64,000 bases of DNA from Nemopilema nomurai (lineage: Eukaryota; Cnidaria; Scyphozoa; Rhizostomeae; Rhizostomatidae), in the NCBI GenBank assembly GCA_003864495.1, contig ML133373.1, positions 682,001-746,000 of the forward strand, in the 5' to 3' direction. Made by a program: the position numbers and the translations under genes. Shown in pieces: positions 1-13,100 of this stretch. Position 1 is the first letter of the stretch; each line of letters opens with the position of its first letter. The notes below the pieces were generated by a model, which saw only the letters and a list, made by a program, of their open reading frames with translations, had not been told where the DNA came from and ran no database searches.

Positions 1-3000
1 TTGCTCATTAGCTTGTTAACTGGAGATGCATTAACAATTAGTAAAAGTATTTTGACGCTAGTCTCCTATTCAAGTGAAGTTGAAAGCTTTCTTTGGAGGT
101 GAATAGATGGTCTTAAAAGATTGGCGCGTTTTCGAAATACTCGCCAAATCCTCCTTAAGATATACCCTAAATTTATGACCGGAAATTCTTTTTAAAGGTT
201 CCCCTTGTGACCCGAGCGCCCGTCCAATTACATGATCTAGCACGTATGGGGGTGTATTTCGTTTAGGGTTACCTCAAACATTGATGTTGAAGCTCAGTAT
301 TCGACAGATCCACGTAAGTAGACTGAACCTCCCTTTGGCTATTAAGAGTTTTAAATCTCTGGAAATCTTTTAAGAATGAATATTCGATTATCCCGATCTC
401 CTGCTGAACTCACCCTGGCGTTCTTTTATTTAATTGTTGTCAAATCGACTCGAGGTCATGAGAATATTTGTCATCTAGGTGAGTTTTGCTGGTTTGGAAA
501 ATGTCAATTCTTGATGTTTGACATGTTCTATTCCCTTGTTTGCCTCAGCTTCAAACACAACCTTGTCAATACCAGGATGTGCTCGCATTCAAGGGGGTCG
601 GTTGTCACGTGTCCGCACACTGGACACCCTTTCTTCCTCTGCTCCAGACCTCCCTTTTTGTCGGTAACTTGCAGGCCTGCGTTCTGTCGACGGCCGCAAA
701 TGTTTTTCTAATCATCTCAAGTGTGTCTACAAAATTTCCTGCTACTTGATTCAACTCTTGTTTCTTTCATGAAGGCCTGCTTTGGCCCTCCCAAATGTGA
801 CCTCATTTTCCCACGCCAATGTTTTGAAGCCTTTTCCCACATTCGACAACATGGAACAGCCTTGCCATGTTCGCTGTCGGCAGCCTCGTGTTCAAAATTC
901 CTGAAATCAAACAGAGGCGTACAATTGCGTCTTGGTCCTTTTTCTGCCAGTTTGTCAATTCGAGAGACCCGGGTGTTCAGTCAGTTTTGAAAGTTTAGTT
1001 CTACTGACCTAATCGCGTAGATTTGTTAAGTTAAAAGCTGATCCTATTCCTTAACGCACCTGTTGCACTCCTGTCTATCTCATCAACAGACATGAAAACA
1101 TTGCCAAACCACAGTAGGTAGCAAGGCTTGCTTTTCGAATTCTTAACGCGCCAGAATGTTTGCAATTTCCCCCCGGAGTGTGACGCGAGAGGACGCTAGA
1201 ATGAGACGTTGCTGTCTTTTATTAAAGGGTGCGGTGGGCAGTTTGCGTAAGTGCACTTTATGTTGCGGAAAAAGAAGATGATGAATTGTTTTCTTTGTGA
1301 GCGTACGATGTCAGGGACAACAGCCACCATCTGCTTTGATTGAATCGAAGGACGAAGGGGTTTCAACTACTGGGGGGAGGGGGGGCTGGAATGTAGTTCA
1401 GGTCTCGTCCAGTCATTTTAGAAGAGCGTCCGGCCTCGATTCCGGCCTGGGCAGTCTCCATGCGGTGCACAAGCTCTGCCGGCTTGGTGTGGCCTAGTAA
1501 CCACATAAGCTGTATATCACTTGCTGTGCCCGCTGAGGCAATGCTTCTCACTTTGTAAAGCAAATACCTTCAAATGCTTGGTTGTAAATGTTGTTTAGAC
1601 CCCCGTTTAAACAGAGTTAATCGGTATTAAAGAATCGGTATTATCCAGGCAGTAGAAGGGCTGGTGCACCTAGCAAGCCCACTTCCTGGAATCTTAGCTT
1701 AGGACTTAGGGCCTTGAAGTAAATGGGGCAAGACATGTTGGGTTATAGTCATAAGTTAGTTAAATTAATATTATTGTCTTGGAATGTATTGTTTCGATGT
1801 AAGAGGGTGGGGTTAAATGGTTCTGCTAATAATGTGCAAATACTCTGCCAGCTGCGAACCCAGATGAGCGCCACGACTCGCTCGCCTCTCGGTACGCAGT
1901 GGGTTTGAATGAGATGGGGGCAGGGGTGAACAGCAGCATGGGGACAGATCTTGACTTCTAACGGCAGTCCTAACAACTGTACTAGCGAATTCAGTGCTGT
2001 GCCCCACCCATGCGATGGCCCAGGGGAATCAAGCTGGGGGTTGAAGCTAATACCGGCAAACTATTCGCCATGCGCACCATCGTGCCATCCGCAGTGCGTA
2101 GTTGCGCAGGCGCCTTGCTGGCTTTCCACTCCGCAGACTCTGATTTTGGCCGCCTGTGAGTGGTTGTGATGCCGCTGACGTGCTCCGCCATGTTTTGATT
2201 GGCTTTTCTGGATTAGTAAACTGGAAACTGGAGATTGTTCCGCACTGCAAACCTTTTTTCTCTTGGGAGGCCGCTGCGCGTCTGCTGCAGATGCGATTGC
2301 CCGAACTTAAAGGTCTTTGTGGCTGGCGTCGTGAGATTATCTGGAGGCTTTCGATCCTGATGCTCTGATCTCTTTGTGATTGCTGGCATTCTTTAGATCC
2401 GACTTTAGTATGATGCCCGTTTCCTGCCCTTTCCAACATAACAGCATTTGCAGTCGTTTAGCCAAAATTTGCATTGGCATTTTGCAAATGCTTTTAAAGC
2501 CCTTTAGATTGGTTTGTGAAAGGGCGCTGGATTCGCAAAAACGCGAGCCATGTATTTGAGCGAAGGAAAGTCGATCGCGTTGTGTTCTGAATACGGCGAA
2601 ATACTGTTCTTTTTGCAATACGAGACAATAGGCAGGATGGACGATAGACGAAACGTAAATAGCATAAATTAGAGGATTAATTATTGATAAGTGCTATAAA
2701 GGAATCTATATGAGAACGACCATTGCAGATGGCGTTTTTCGGCGAGATGTTTATTGTCTGTGATGAATATTTCCGTACGAAAATGCAAAAGTTTATAGAT
2801 TTTATGCTTGAAAATGAAATAATGGAAAGGTTGTTATGTATTTGATGCGATGCCAGATGAACCGCCCTGGAAGATTCTGATTTAGCGTCTCAAAACACCA
2901 GAACATCTTTCCGATCTTCATTGTCAATGCATGAAGTCTTCTGGCATTCAGAAGCCGGGCCTTTCTTCCGGGTGGGCGTGGCTGCTAGCTTCCTTTGAAA

Positions 3001-6000
3001 TTGCTTCCTCGTAAGGACGCAGTGAGGAAAAGTGCTTCAACGCCTACCGAAGCTGTTTTTGAGGGTCTCTCAAGTCAGCAATGATAGCTACGATTCCTTG
3101 ATCTCCCCTTACAATGTCGATATTTTCGCCGAACCTTGTTGCCTAGTTAATTTACATCACTACCTGTATTCTCATATTTGCTTCAATTCGTCATGTCTTT
3201 CAATTCCTTTACAGTGTAAATTAGTCTTCCTTGAACTTGACACAATCTTCGTGTTCAGATCATTTCATTTACTATTTATTCCTATTGGCTGTGAAAAATA
3301 CTTCTGTATGTCAAGTCCTTTGTATATTAATTGTCTTCGTAAAAGCACCCACGTCAGCAGAAACCAGATGAGTTTAAGGCTGTAGATCGTAGCTATAGAA
3401 GAATAATGGCATGGCTTCGAGTATTAGGGAGCTGGCCAGATTGACAAAGCCGACCTGAGCTGGCCCTAGCCACGCGTTGCTCGTTGCGTATCTGTGTGAT
3501 CCAGCTAGCCAACATAAATCAGCTTATTTCTGGCTAACATGGTCTCTGTTTGGATTAAGGTGGCTTCCAGGGGCGCGAATGTTCTTCAAGGAGAATCCCC
3601 CTTTAATAATTTGTTAGTGATTGCATCTTGGCCTGTGCTTTTCAACATAAATCCTTGATTTCCATGGTGTAAACGAGATGATCAGCTGCGTTGCGGTGTG
3701 AGCCACGTGTTTTCTGCCAATGCAATCGTAAGAATATCTTTCTTTCGAGGCTTTACTCGCCAGCCTACGACCGGCCAGCCGTTCCGCCGAAATTTTCGTG
3801 AGAAAATTTCCTCCCACCTCAGTCATTGGCAGTAGCTCGCAAGTTCGATTTTTCCCATGTTGAACAGAATTTTCGTTTGCCATTGTATATGCATGAAAGT
3901 TTGCTTTTATTAGAAGCGGATCTTTGGCTATCTTAGTTTTAAAAACACAAGGCGGATTTGTTTGGGCGTGGCCTGTTCATTCTGTTTCAAGAATCCATAA
4001 AGCAATCATTGATCGTTTGCAGTATGTTTTTCTAATTCGGATAAAAGGATTTCTGAGTCCTCATGGTGGATGTTTTGTAGAACAGTGGTGGATGTTTGTG
4101 AAAGTTTTCTCAAGAAAAGGCTGTTTTCAGTCAGACTTAAGAATATTGACTTTGTGTTACACAAAATAAGTAATTGATGCTTTAGTGTTCGAAAATTTTA
4201 TGTGTTTTCATAGCGTATAATGAATTTTGACCAGATTGTTCAAAATGCTGTTCAAAATCATCCCGTTTAGCGACAGAAGGCACAAGATTTTTGTTTTTGT
4301 TTCATCGGACCTTTTTGATGATGACATTTCGTTTCCTCTTGATAGCAACGCCGGCTTTGTTTTTGGTTCAAGTTTCTTAAGAGCGATGAAAAGAATTCCC
4401 CAGCAGAATGCGAAATGCTTCCATTGCTGATAAAGCAACAAATTTTCCTATCCTATTGAATATCGAGCGCTTTCGGTATGCACAAATGCAAAAGCATTTT
4501 ACGGAAGTTGTCATTACTTTTAATTATTAACCCCAGACGATTTTCAACAAATGAAGTTAGACGTTGGATCGCGTCTTTCTTTGTGGCTTTCATTTTTTAT
4601 AGGTTTACAAATTTAATTTCATTGCAGAATAATTTCTCTTGGTGCTAAACCCGTGTTTCATTTCAAAGCGAGAAGTTATCCCGACTGCTATGAATAATTC
4701 ACCGTCTTTGGAGGATCATCGCTTTTAAATAAGTTCTCCATTTCACCTGGCATAACATCCACTGAACGATTGCTTATGAATATTTAAAAATACTTTTGAA
4801 ATTTTTATTAAATATTATGCCTGCTCTGGGCGGCATCATTGAACGCAAAAGTCTGTTCCTTCGAAACTCAACTGCAGTTTCTTATAGACTTTATTGTCTG
4901 ACTTGCTTATGAACGATCCATTATATGAAGGAAATTTCAATCAATCCTTTCAGGTTGATTTCCAATTTTGTATAGTCAAAGTGGTATATGGACTTTTAGT
5001 ATTTTCTTAAGCACTTTATGGTTTAGAGCAGGGAATCTCTAAGCCATTGTAAGTTCTGATTACAGTTCCAAGTCGCCTCCTGGGTTCAGTGCGTGCCATG
5101 TTTGATGTGTGTGAAATCCTTTTAATGGATACAGTCACGTCACGGGATGGGTTGTGAATCAGCAAAACATAATTAGGCATTCAACGAGCGTGATTACTAA
5201 TGAGAACTGACGCTGTTTTTCGCGGTGACTGTTTCTAAGTTGGAGCCAGTCATCACGAGGAGGCCTTGGTAAACTACAACTGCAGTTTGCCTTTGTGAGG
5301 CCAGCATTTAACACCCATTTCAAATAACTGTACAAGCTGGCCTGAAGCAGGTGAAAACACAGGTTTTAGCCGATCCCCGAGACCTATCCTATTTGAGGCA
5401 ACTTTGAGAAATATTATACTCGTGTTTATGTCCTACTACCCGCCAGAGGGGCCAGATTTTGCTGTGTGGCTTTTTACTGATTGTTAAATAGGGTTTCTTT
5501 CAGTACAGAAGATATTTCTTATTACAAGCAACTCTGTGATCTATAGAGACAGAAGCCTGAGTTGCGATCAACGTAACTTTCATGAATGGAGCTCTCTATC
5601 TGTTTACCTTGAATCCGCCAGCTAATCTTTAAGTTCGAAAAAAGACCCAAGTCCCACTGAATGACTCTTTGTTACATGTGCAATCAGACCCTTCTTCTAA
5701 AGACCCTTTTTCGCTTTTTGCAGTTTCAGAAAACTTTTGTTGCTGGGTTTTAAGGATTGACTTAAAATAAGCAACGTTGTTACACTTGTTGGCCAGTAGT
5801 CCTAAGTGAACTTTTTTCGTGATTTTTTTTGCATCAGACTGGTCGTAAATCATCTAATCTTCCCAAACTGGGGCCACAGGTTTTGCTCAAAAATTTCTAA
5901 TTGTGAACCAACCGAGTCTCACCAAAATTATCACAAATATTCAGCCATGTTTCTCGGCCTGCCTTGGCGTCTCCGACGAGCTTCATGCCTCGCTTCATGC

Positions 6001-6184
6001 CTCGCCATCTTTCCTTTGGGCACAGTCATCTGATGTTTTTCAAAGCTGTTGACCGGGTCGGTCAGCCATCTGTTCCTCTGCCTGGATTTTGGTGTCAAGC
6101 TGCCCATAATCCTCGGATTTATGCTTAATTGCATCTTAAAATACTCACGTGATCAGTTTGTGAATTGTTGTGTTACTGTTGCAG
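1..6184. other. Gene-free stretch upstream of hnRNP exons
   Basis: No exon with a recognisable family signature was found on either strand. The segment at about 1140-2600 is visibly richer in G and C than its surroundings and has small open frames on both strands, but none resembles a known protein or is flanked by a convincing splice-site pair. The stretch ends at a good acceptor (pyrimidines then GCAG) at 6181-6184, so at least its right part is an intron of the hnRNP gene. The earlier quasi-RRM exons expected for that gene were not seen here; they may lie left of the window. Confidence 0.5.
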
Positions 6185-7775
6185 GGCGCGCGGTCGGGGT
6201 GGACTGGGAGCCAGTGGCTTCAACGATGACTTCATGGACGATTTCGGGTCCGGCGGCTTCGGCAGCCCTGGCGGTCGTGGCCGTGGCCCCAGGTCGCGTA
6301 CTAGCGGAGGCCCTGGACGCGCTGGCGGTCGAAACGGTGGCGGTAGTGGCGGTGGAGGTGGCGGTTCCATGCAAGTGATGAACAGCACAACGGGACACAG
6401 TGTTCACATGAGAGGACTGCCTTTCGATTCATCCGAAGACGACATTGTCACGTTCTTCTCGCCGTTGAATCCAGTGAACATTAGAATAATATACGAGCCG
6501 AACGGGCGGCCAAAGGGCGAGGCCGATGTCGACTTCGCTACCCACGATGCAGCGACTGCGGCCATGGGCAAACACAAGCAGAACATGGGTATGTATGGCG
6601 GCTGCGTGCCTTCGTAGGCTTGAATTTAGTCTCTTTGTTTGGCTCACCCAAATGAGCTTGCTGTAGATAAACTTAGTTTTCTTTAGCGTAGAAGACATCC
6701 AAAGCAGGTTTTGCACCTGAAGTGCGTATACAAGAATTAATTGAAACAAAATTGTACAAAAACTTAGAACTACTAATTTTTTGTGATTATATGATAAGCT
6801 ACTGAATAATTTGAGGCAAAGAAACACAAACCCGCTTGTATTGTCAGTACTAATATGTGATAATGGTTATTGTATTGTAGACCTAATGTATGATTGAATT
6901 GACGCGATAAACAAATTTAACGATGAACTAAATTATCTCTAGCTACTATGATCTTCCTTGACAAGATCTATTTTGAGATTTTATCGATTACCCAACATGT
7001 TGAAACTAGTTAAATTGATATTGAAAGACCCTAAGGGCAACGTATTTTGTTGGTCTCTTCCCTGCGAAGTTAATCTAACATATTAGAGACCTTGTTCTTA
7101 GAGACCCTACCTCGTTGCTTGATCTTAGGTCTTTAACTATACTTGCGTCTTGTTCCTACTCCAACGTCGAGATCTGGTCCACTTTGATTAATTTTCCCCT
7201 TCCCAACCCTAGGTCGACGCTACATCGAGTTATTTTTGCAGTCTAATGCAGGGGGTTTCTCCGGTGGCTGGAGTGGGGGCATGCGGTCAAGCAGTAGTGG
7301 CTACGCCTCCTCTAGTAAGCATTTCACTTTCACTGACATTTTTATTTACTTTATTTGTTTACTTACTCTATTTTCACTCCCAAGTCTCTCTCCAGGCTTG
7401 ATGAAAGCTTCGCTGTCGTTGAATCCACTTTGGTGGAAATGATTTGACCTTTACGCTTCTTCAATGCGCAGACCAATTATGGGCACTGTCATTTCTAGGC
7501 TTCTTGTTTAGGGGGAACTACTGTGAATATATTTATGATGTATTTATTTATGATACTGTGACAATGTTGATATTTTTCAATATTATCTCCATAGCTATCC
7601 GGTAACCTCTGTTTCATCCTACATGATGTTACCAGCCTCATTTCGTTTTTCAGTGAACGAAGGAAAAGGAGGCTACGCAGGAGGCTATGGAGGTGGCTAC
7701 GGAGGAGGCTACGGTCGCGGCTCCTCTGGGGGCTACGGCTCGGGTAGCTACGGAGGCGTGGGAGCTCTCGAATGA
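6185..7775 (+). CDS. hnRNP H/F-like RNA-binding protein, 3' exons (partial)
   Basis: Three exons, 6185-6588, 7213-7314 and 7654-7775, join in phase through GT/AG borders. The first encodes a Gly/Arg-rich linker ([10 protein letters not shown]) and then a quasi-RRM with the signature order [32 protein letters not shown]. It continues across the splice into [14 protein letters not shown], matching the third qRRM of hnRNP H/F/GRSF1 proteins, which bind G-tracts and regulate splicing in the nucleus. The last exon is a GGY/GGGY repeat tail, also typical of the family. The first base of exon 6185 completes a codon begun upstream, so the gene is 5'-incomplete; qRRM1 and qRRM2 are not in view. In the frame used the protein stops at 7773-7775, but the downstream sequence stays coding-like in another frame to 7861 (see findings). 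Family assignment is firm; exact orthology (H, F or GRSF) is not. Confidence 0.88.
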
Positions 7776-7861
7776 GAGGCTCGTCGGATGCAACAAACTT
7801 TGCTGCTGATGTGACGTACCCGGGTGCTGGGAACTTCTTCGGCCAACAGGCGTACAACTGA
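7776..7861 (+). other. Possible out-of-frame C-terminus of the hnRNP gene
   Basis: Just past the stop at 7773-7775, the frame one base earlier (starting ATG AGA GGC at 7772) reads about 29 residues including [17 protein letters not shown] and GNFFGQQAYN, and stops at 7859-7861. The Gly/Ser/Tyr/Gln-rich composition resembles natural hnRNP tails and continues the upstream style. One extra base near 7760-7772 would fuse it to the main frame. It is either a 1-nt assembly error, a real shortened allele, or chance. Confidence 0.45.
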
Positions 7862-8232
7862 TCTGAGACTCCGTGTGAATATGGGCTGAACTCGTTTGAT
7901 AAAACTAAGGGTCTATTCATTGTAGGGTGACTCAGTGCAAGCGGTGTGGGATCTTAGGTATTTTGTTTATAACGAAGCAGACCATTTGATTTTCGGTGAA
8001 TAGAAGAACGGTAATCCTTGGGAGCTCTCTAAACTCGATTTTGCAGGCCTTTTCTAAGGTAGAATTCCGGTGCCTGAACGAAAAAAGACTACTACCCACG
8101 TGGTGCCTTACAATTCCATTTATTGGTTCTTGCCGCCTTGTTATACCAAAAGCTAACTTGACATTTTGGAGAAAATTTAATTCATCGTCTCCAAATCATT
8201 GACAAATCATTTGATTGTTTCTTTGGGTCCGG

Positions 8233-8238
8233 AATAAA
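8233..8238 (+). other. Candidate polyadenylation signal, hnRNP gene
   Basis: An AATAAA hexamer lies about 370-460 bases past the two possible stops. It is the first one noticed downstream on this strand. No transcript evidence is available. Confidence 0.4.
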
Positions 8239-10044
8239 TTACCTTCAAGGAACTTGCAATACATTATTTTTCATCAGATTGGAAATGTCCTCATAAAGAG
8301 AACTAAGTGAACCCCCGTCTCGTATACTACTTTAGTGAAGGTTTGGTATTTTGGGCTTTTGTGTCAATTGTTTGCCACCTTAGAGAAGTTATTGATCCTT
8401 CTGAGCTCCATTATATTAGGTTCCGACATTTATTTAATTTGTTGCATCCTTTTTAAACTTCATTTTGGAATTAATTTCGGGTAAGAACTTAATATATAAC
8501 GTTTATTTTCCTACGTTTTTCGAATTCAGTCAACCTAGAGGCCATGGTTAATCTTTTATAATCTGCCGTTTATAATTTGGGTTCCGAGTTGTAGCGTTGA
8601 ACACCTGCAAACTGGAGCTTTTTAAGAGGCTTCCCCCCTTTCCCACAAATTATTAGTCATTTTTATTGTTCCTCTTTTCTTGTAAAGACCATATAGTTTT
8701 CAGACCTGGCATGAGCCAACCCTCAAGTAGCATGTCATTATTGTTAAAAAAGGAACTCAAAGCAAAAGTTATGTTCCTTTTCTCGAATCTCGAGATCAAG
8801 CCTTCGAGCGAAGAGCCGGAGAGTTATAATAAGAGTGAATTTTCCCTGGACTCAGTTATGTTTAAACAACGTATATGACATAATTTGTTCATTTTTCATT
8901 TATTTATCTAAATGCATTAAACAGGGGTGTCATTGCGCCATGGGTTTCGCGTTGTTGAATTAATGGGGCATTGTAGACATGGGTTGGGTACTGTGATCAG
9001 CTTCTGCGTTCGATGTTTTATCCGTTCTTTCTTTTGATAGAGTTAATGGTTTCTGTATATACCCTATTTGAACATTGTGTAAATGACTTTAGGCATGGGT
9101 TATGAAGCAGATGAAGAGTATTGTGAATCTTGAGTTCTACCAATGTGTTTATTATTCTAATTGGTTGTCTTTTTGTCCTGACCCTTACCTCTTTCTGATA
9201 CTTTAGGAATTGCAATTTGAACGAATTCAATGTTAATATTAATAAGGAATTTTCGATAGTTTCTCAGTTTTTTCCTCTATTAGTAACTGCTAAACTAAAA
9301 TTTTGGCATACAAGTCTTTGAACTTAACTTCGATTAAGAAGTAATTGCATTTTTCATTAAGGGATTGCTCATATTATTTAAAATAAACTGAATCTCTAAG
9401 TCGATTGAAGCTTTAGATAGTTTTCATTATCTTGGTTCTTGTGGGAATTTAATATAATTTTTTAACATAATATCATTTTCTAATGGTTTGGAAATTAAAT
9501 GATGCGCAAATAATGGTCTCTTGAAAAGACAAAAACTCTATCAATGAAATAACACATGCATTGATTATAGATGACAAAGAAGTCACAACCAACACAGCGT
9601 AAATAATGATGAATTAATAAATTACTTTTAACACTGGATAATTCTGAATATTCTAACAAAATATTTGGTTAATGTTTGCAACAAGACAGGAAATGATAAT
9701 AACCTGGCAGGATGGAAAATATTGGCTCCTATACCTCTAGATACTGAGTTGAAGGATGAAACGTTAAAAGTGATAAGTTTCTGAGATAGAAATAGTTTAG
9801 ATTCGAGTCAGTACCTTTTTGCTGGGTAAGTTTTTGGAGACACTTGGGTTTTCCGAAATACACTTTCGAATGCTGGTTAAACTGCAGGGTGTTTAACTTT
9901 CCGTTACTGTAAATGTGAAAGTAAACACTGTTCTAAGAAAAGAGGAAGTAAAGTGAGAAATTCTTAGGGGTTTAACCAATGATGTCAGTGTGCTCATAAT
10001 AGGGAACTCTAGGGCAAGGTACCATGGGATAGGATGCCCATGCT
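8239..10044. other. Intergenic stretch between hnRNP and receptor 1
   Basis: AT-rich DNA with only short open frames and no recognisable domain. It ends at the TATA-like element in front of receptor 1. Nothing else was seen. Confidence 0.5.
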
Positions 10045-10052
10045 TATAAATA
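10045..10052 (+). promoter_or_regulatory. TATA-like box of receptor 1
   Basis: TATAAATA lies 76 bases before the signal-peptide ATG at 10121 and 40 bases before an in-frame ATG at 10085. With initiation about 30 bases downstream, the 10085 ATG would be very close to the cap, so 10121 is preferred as the start. Confidence 0.5.
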
Positions 10053-10120
10053 CTTGATAAAATGTAGTCGCAAGTAGGATATTTATGCGAACTGCTTCTT
10101 TGTACGAAATAAACAACAGG

Positions 10121-13100
10121 ATGAAACTACTTTTGGTCGTGTGCATCAGCTTAATTCTGCAAAAAGTAGCTGCAGGTAAGTCGCTTTCATTTTTCCCAAA
10201 AATGGCCGGTTTCTCACAGATTTGACAACACCCATCCACCTAACTCTGTTTATTAATGTTTTATTGTTTTTCAAGAGTGAACGACAGACAGTGAAAATTT
10301 GAATTTCAAGATTTGATTTTATTGAGATCTGAAGTTGATTTTGAGTACTGCGTTTTTTACAGCAAAATCAACAAAACATGGCTACCATTTTGAATTTCGC
10401 CCCAAATACTTCAGATTCCTGCCCTCCTCGATTTTTATTTATTGGCTGAAATATCATTTTACATTTGAAGATCTTCAAGTTCCCCCATCCCAAAAATAGT
10501 TCATGCTTAAGCTTTATGTGTAAAAGTGTTTCAAAAGTCAAATCACTTAACAATTTTTGTATAGTTTTTTTTATGATTAGTAAATTCTTATGTTAATGGT
10601 AGTTATTCATAACTCCAGCTGTTATTCTATGTGCATTTTTTGTATATTCGTTGTTTCCCATGATCTGAAGACCTCATTGTTACGCTTACATTTTAAGTAG
10701 CAAAATTACCATTTAACCCTCCACGGTATTTTTCAAAATATATGCCCTATTTTCTTCTTCATAGATGGTAATGATACAGTTCTGGATTGTCCAAAAAATT
10801 CAATATTTTATCGACAAGACATGGTCGGAAAACTTATTTGTAATGTAACATACATCCCAGATGACTTCAATGTTTCGAAGAAAGCAAGCATCCTGAAAGT
10901 TTTTGACTCCTGTGGCCAAGATCTAAAAAATTCAGTGATCAAGATTACTGAGTGTAAAACAAAGAGCTGCCTTGAATTACAGTTTATCAATGTTACTTGG
11001 CAAATGTCTGGAACGTACATATTGCAACTTTTTGGTGAAAATTCCACAACAGAGCAAAGCTTCAACATCACAGTTGCAGGTAAATAGCTCTTAGATGCTT
11101 ACCTCCAAACATTGAACATAAGCTTATAAGATTTATGTTCTCCTGCTTCTTTTGATTTCTTTTTGTAACATCTTTATTCTGTGCTAATAGAGGAAGGAAA
11201 CCTATATGAATTGGATTTTAAGTTTTCATAGATCGCAACATATGCTTATCAAGTTTTTAGCATTTATCTGCAAAACTAAAAGATATTCTCCTTAGATGAT
11301 TCTCAAATTTCTGAACCACTAGATATTTTTCTTCAACCCACTTCACTGTGCTGCCAATCAATGTTCAAAGATAGCTAGTGATTTTTTCCAAAGTTATCTA
11401 GCTCTCTTTAGGTTTTAATTACAATCTGATTTTGCAAGCATTATAGAGCAGTCATAATTATATATCTGTAGTTAGCATTTCACTGGCTTTCACTCATGGT
11501 TTATCTTTTTTAGACAAACCACTGCTACCAATAAATGTGAATGCAAATGTTTACTTCTCATCCAACTCATTTGTGTTCATGTTCAACGGAAGCTTACCAA
11601 AACTTGGTCAGTGTGATTTTCTGGAGACAACATATACATCATCTTATCAGACTAGCAATTGCTCAGGCATAAAGCAGGGAGAATTCAAATGTGATATTAT
11701 CAATAGTGGTGGAAACAGCAAAGAACTCCGTTGTTATGCTGAATCACTGCTGATTTGTGATGATGATTCAACAAAGGACTGCAAAATTGACATCAAATTG
11801 GCGGGTGTTGATAAACTTGGTTCTGAAAGTGTCCTGAATTTCTCAGTCCCATCTTTGAAGTCTGCAGGTAAAGCATTTCATATTTGAATTGAACTGCTAA
11901 TATTTATGATCACTATGAGCACTATACGTAAATATCAAAGGGACTCATTCATTACCAATTTTACTGTTGTTTTCCATTTTGATTTTACTAGTGTGTCTTA
12001 CTTTTTGATTCCACTGATGTGCTAATATGTCTCCATCAAGTTGCTGTGGAATATAATTTTAAAGATTGAAACTTTTTTGACCTAAAGCTGTAATGATACC
12101 ACACAAGAAATTCTTACAACTTGATAAAGTGATCTTTACTTCAATCTTTAATTTGACTGCAAGTTTACAATTACCCTGGTTTTTGTGCATACAATCAATT
12201 CTCGAAAACTTCTCAACAAAAACTTTGCTAATTGAATAAATGCAAGCTGTTTTCAAAAAGTTGATGTTACCTATTTATCTTTGATTGACTTCTCATGGAT
12301 TTATGATTTATTTTTAGTCCCACCCTTGAAGCCATACTTCTTGCAAGTCTTGCACCCTACAAACTCAAGTTTGACTCTTAAGTGGTTGTCTCCATGCAAA
12401 CCTTACACATATCAATATTACATAAGCTACCAGGGAAAGGAAGTGGTGAGAAATGTTCTTTTTCTCAGTATTTTCTCTTGCCAAAGTGATTAGATTTTCA
12501 GTTATATTTTGGACTACAAACAAGATTGATTGCATGAAGCATCAACTTTAGGTAGTCACATGCAAAAAGTATTTGTTGCAATATATCAAAGTATTATTAA
12601 AAAAAGTACCTGTTTATTATGAATTTACTACTTCTTATTTGAAAAGAGCAAGCATTTTTAAGCAAGAATGTTTTGATGATCAATACCTAAAAAAAAGTAC
12701 CTTGGCCGTATCACACCATCGTGACATTTGACCTATTTATGTTGGGAACTGTTAGGCTACAGAATCTTAGAGTTATGAATAAGTGATACTACACATTTCT
12801 TAATTATTTTATTTGCAAAGCATGAATTAGGAACAATGTTGGGTTATTCATTACTAGTAAAAACACCAAAAGTCATGTTATTTGTTTTATTGCATCATAG
12901 GCAAAGTTCAGAGAAAGCAAAATGGTCATGTCATATCTGCTCAGAGGCCTAAAACCTTTCACTAATTATGAGTTATGTATCAAAGCTGTTAATGTTGATA
13001 ACAACAGGGAAAGCAAGGCCTGCATCATTGGAAAAACAGATGAATATAGTATGTTCCCATTTATGCAGTTGTTGATTAAACATTTTCAGTTTGAAATATT

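Noticed and set aside
3614..3883. 89-residue reverse-strand open frame
   Set aside because: No domain, no splice context and no homology recognised; length is within chance for this composition.
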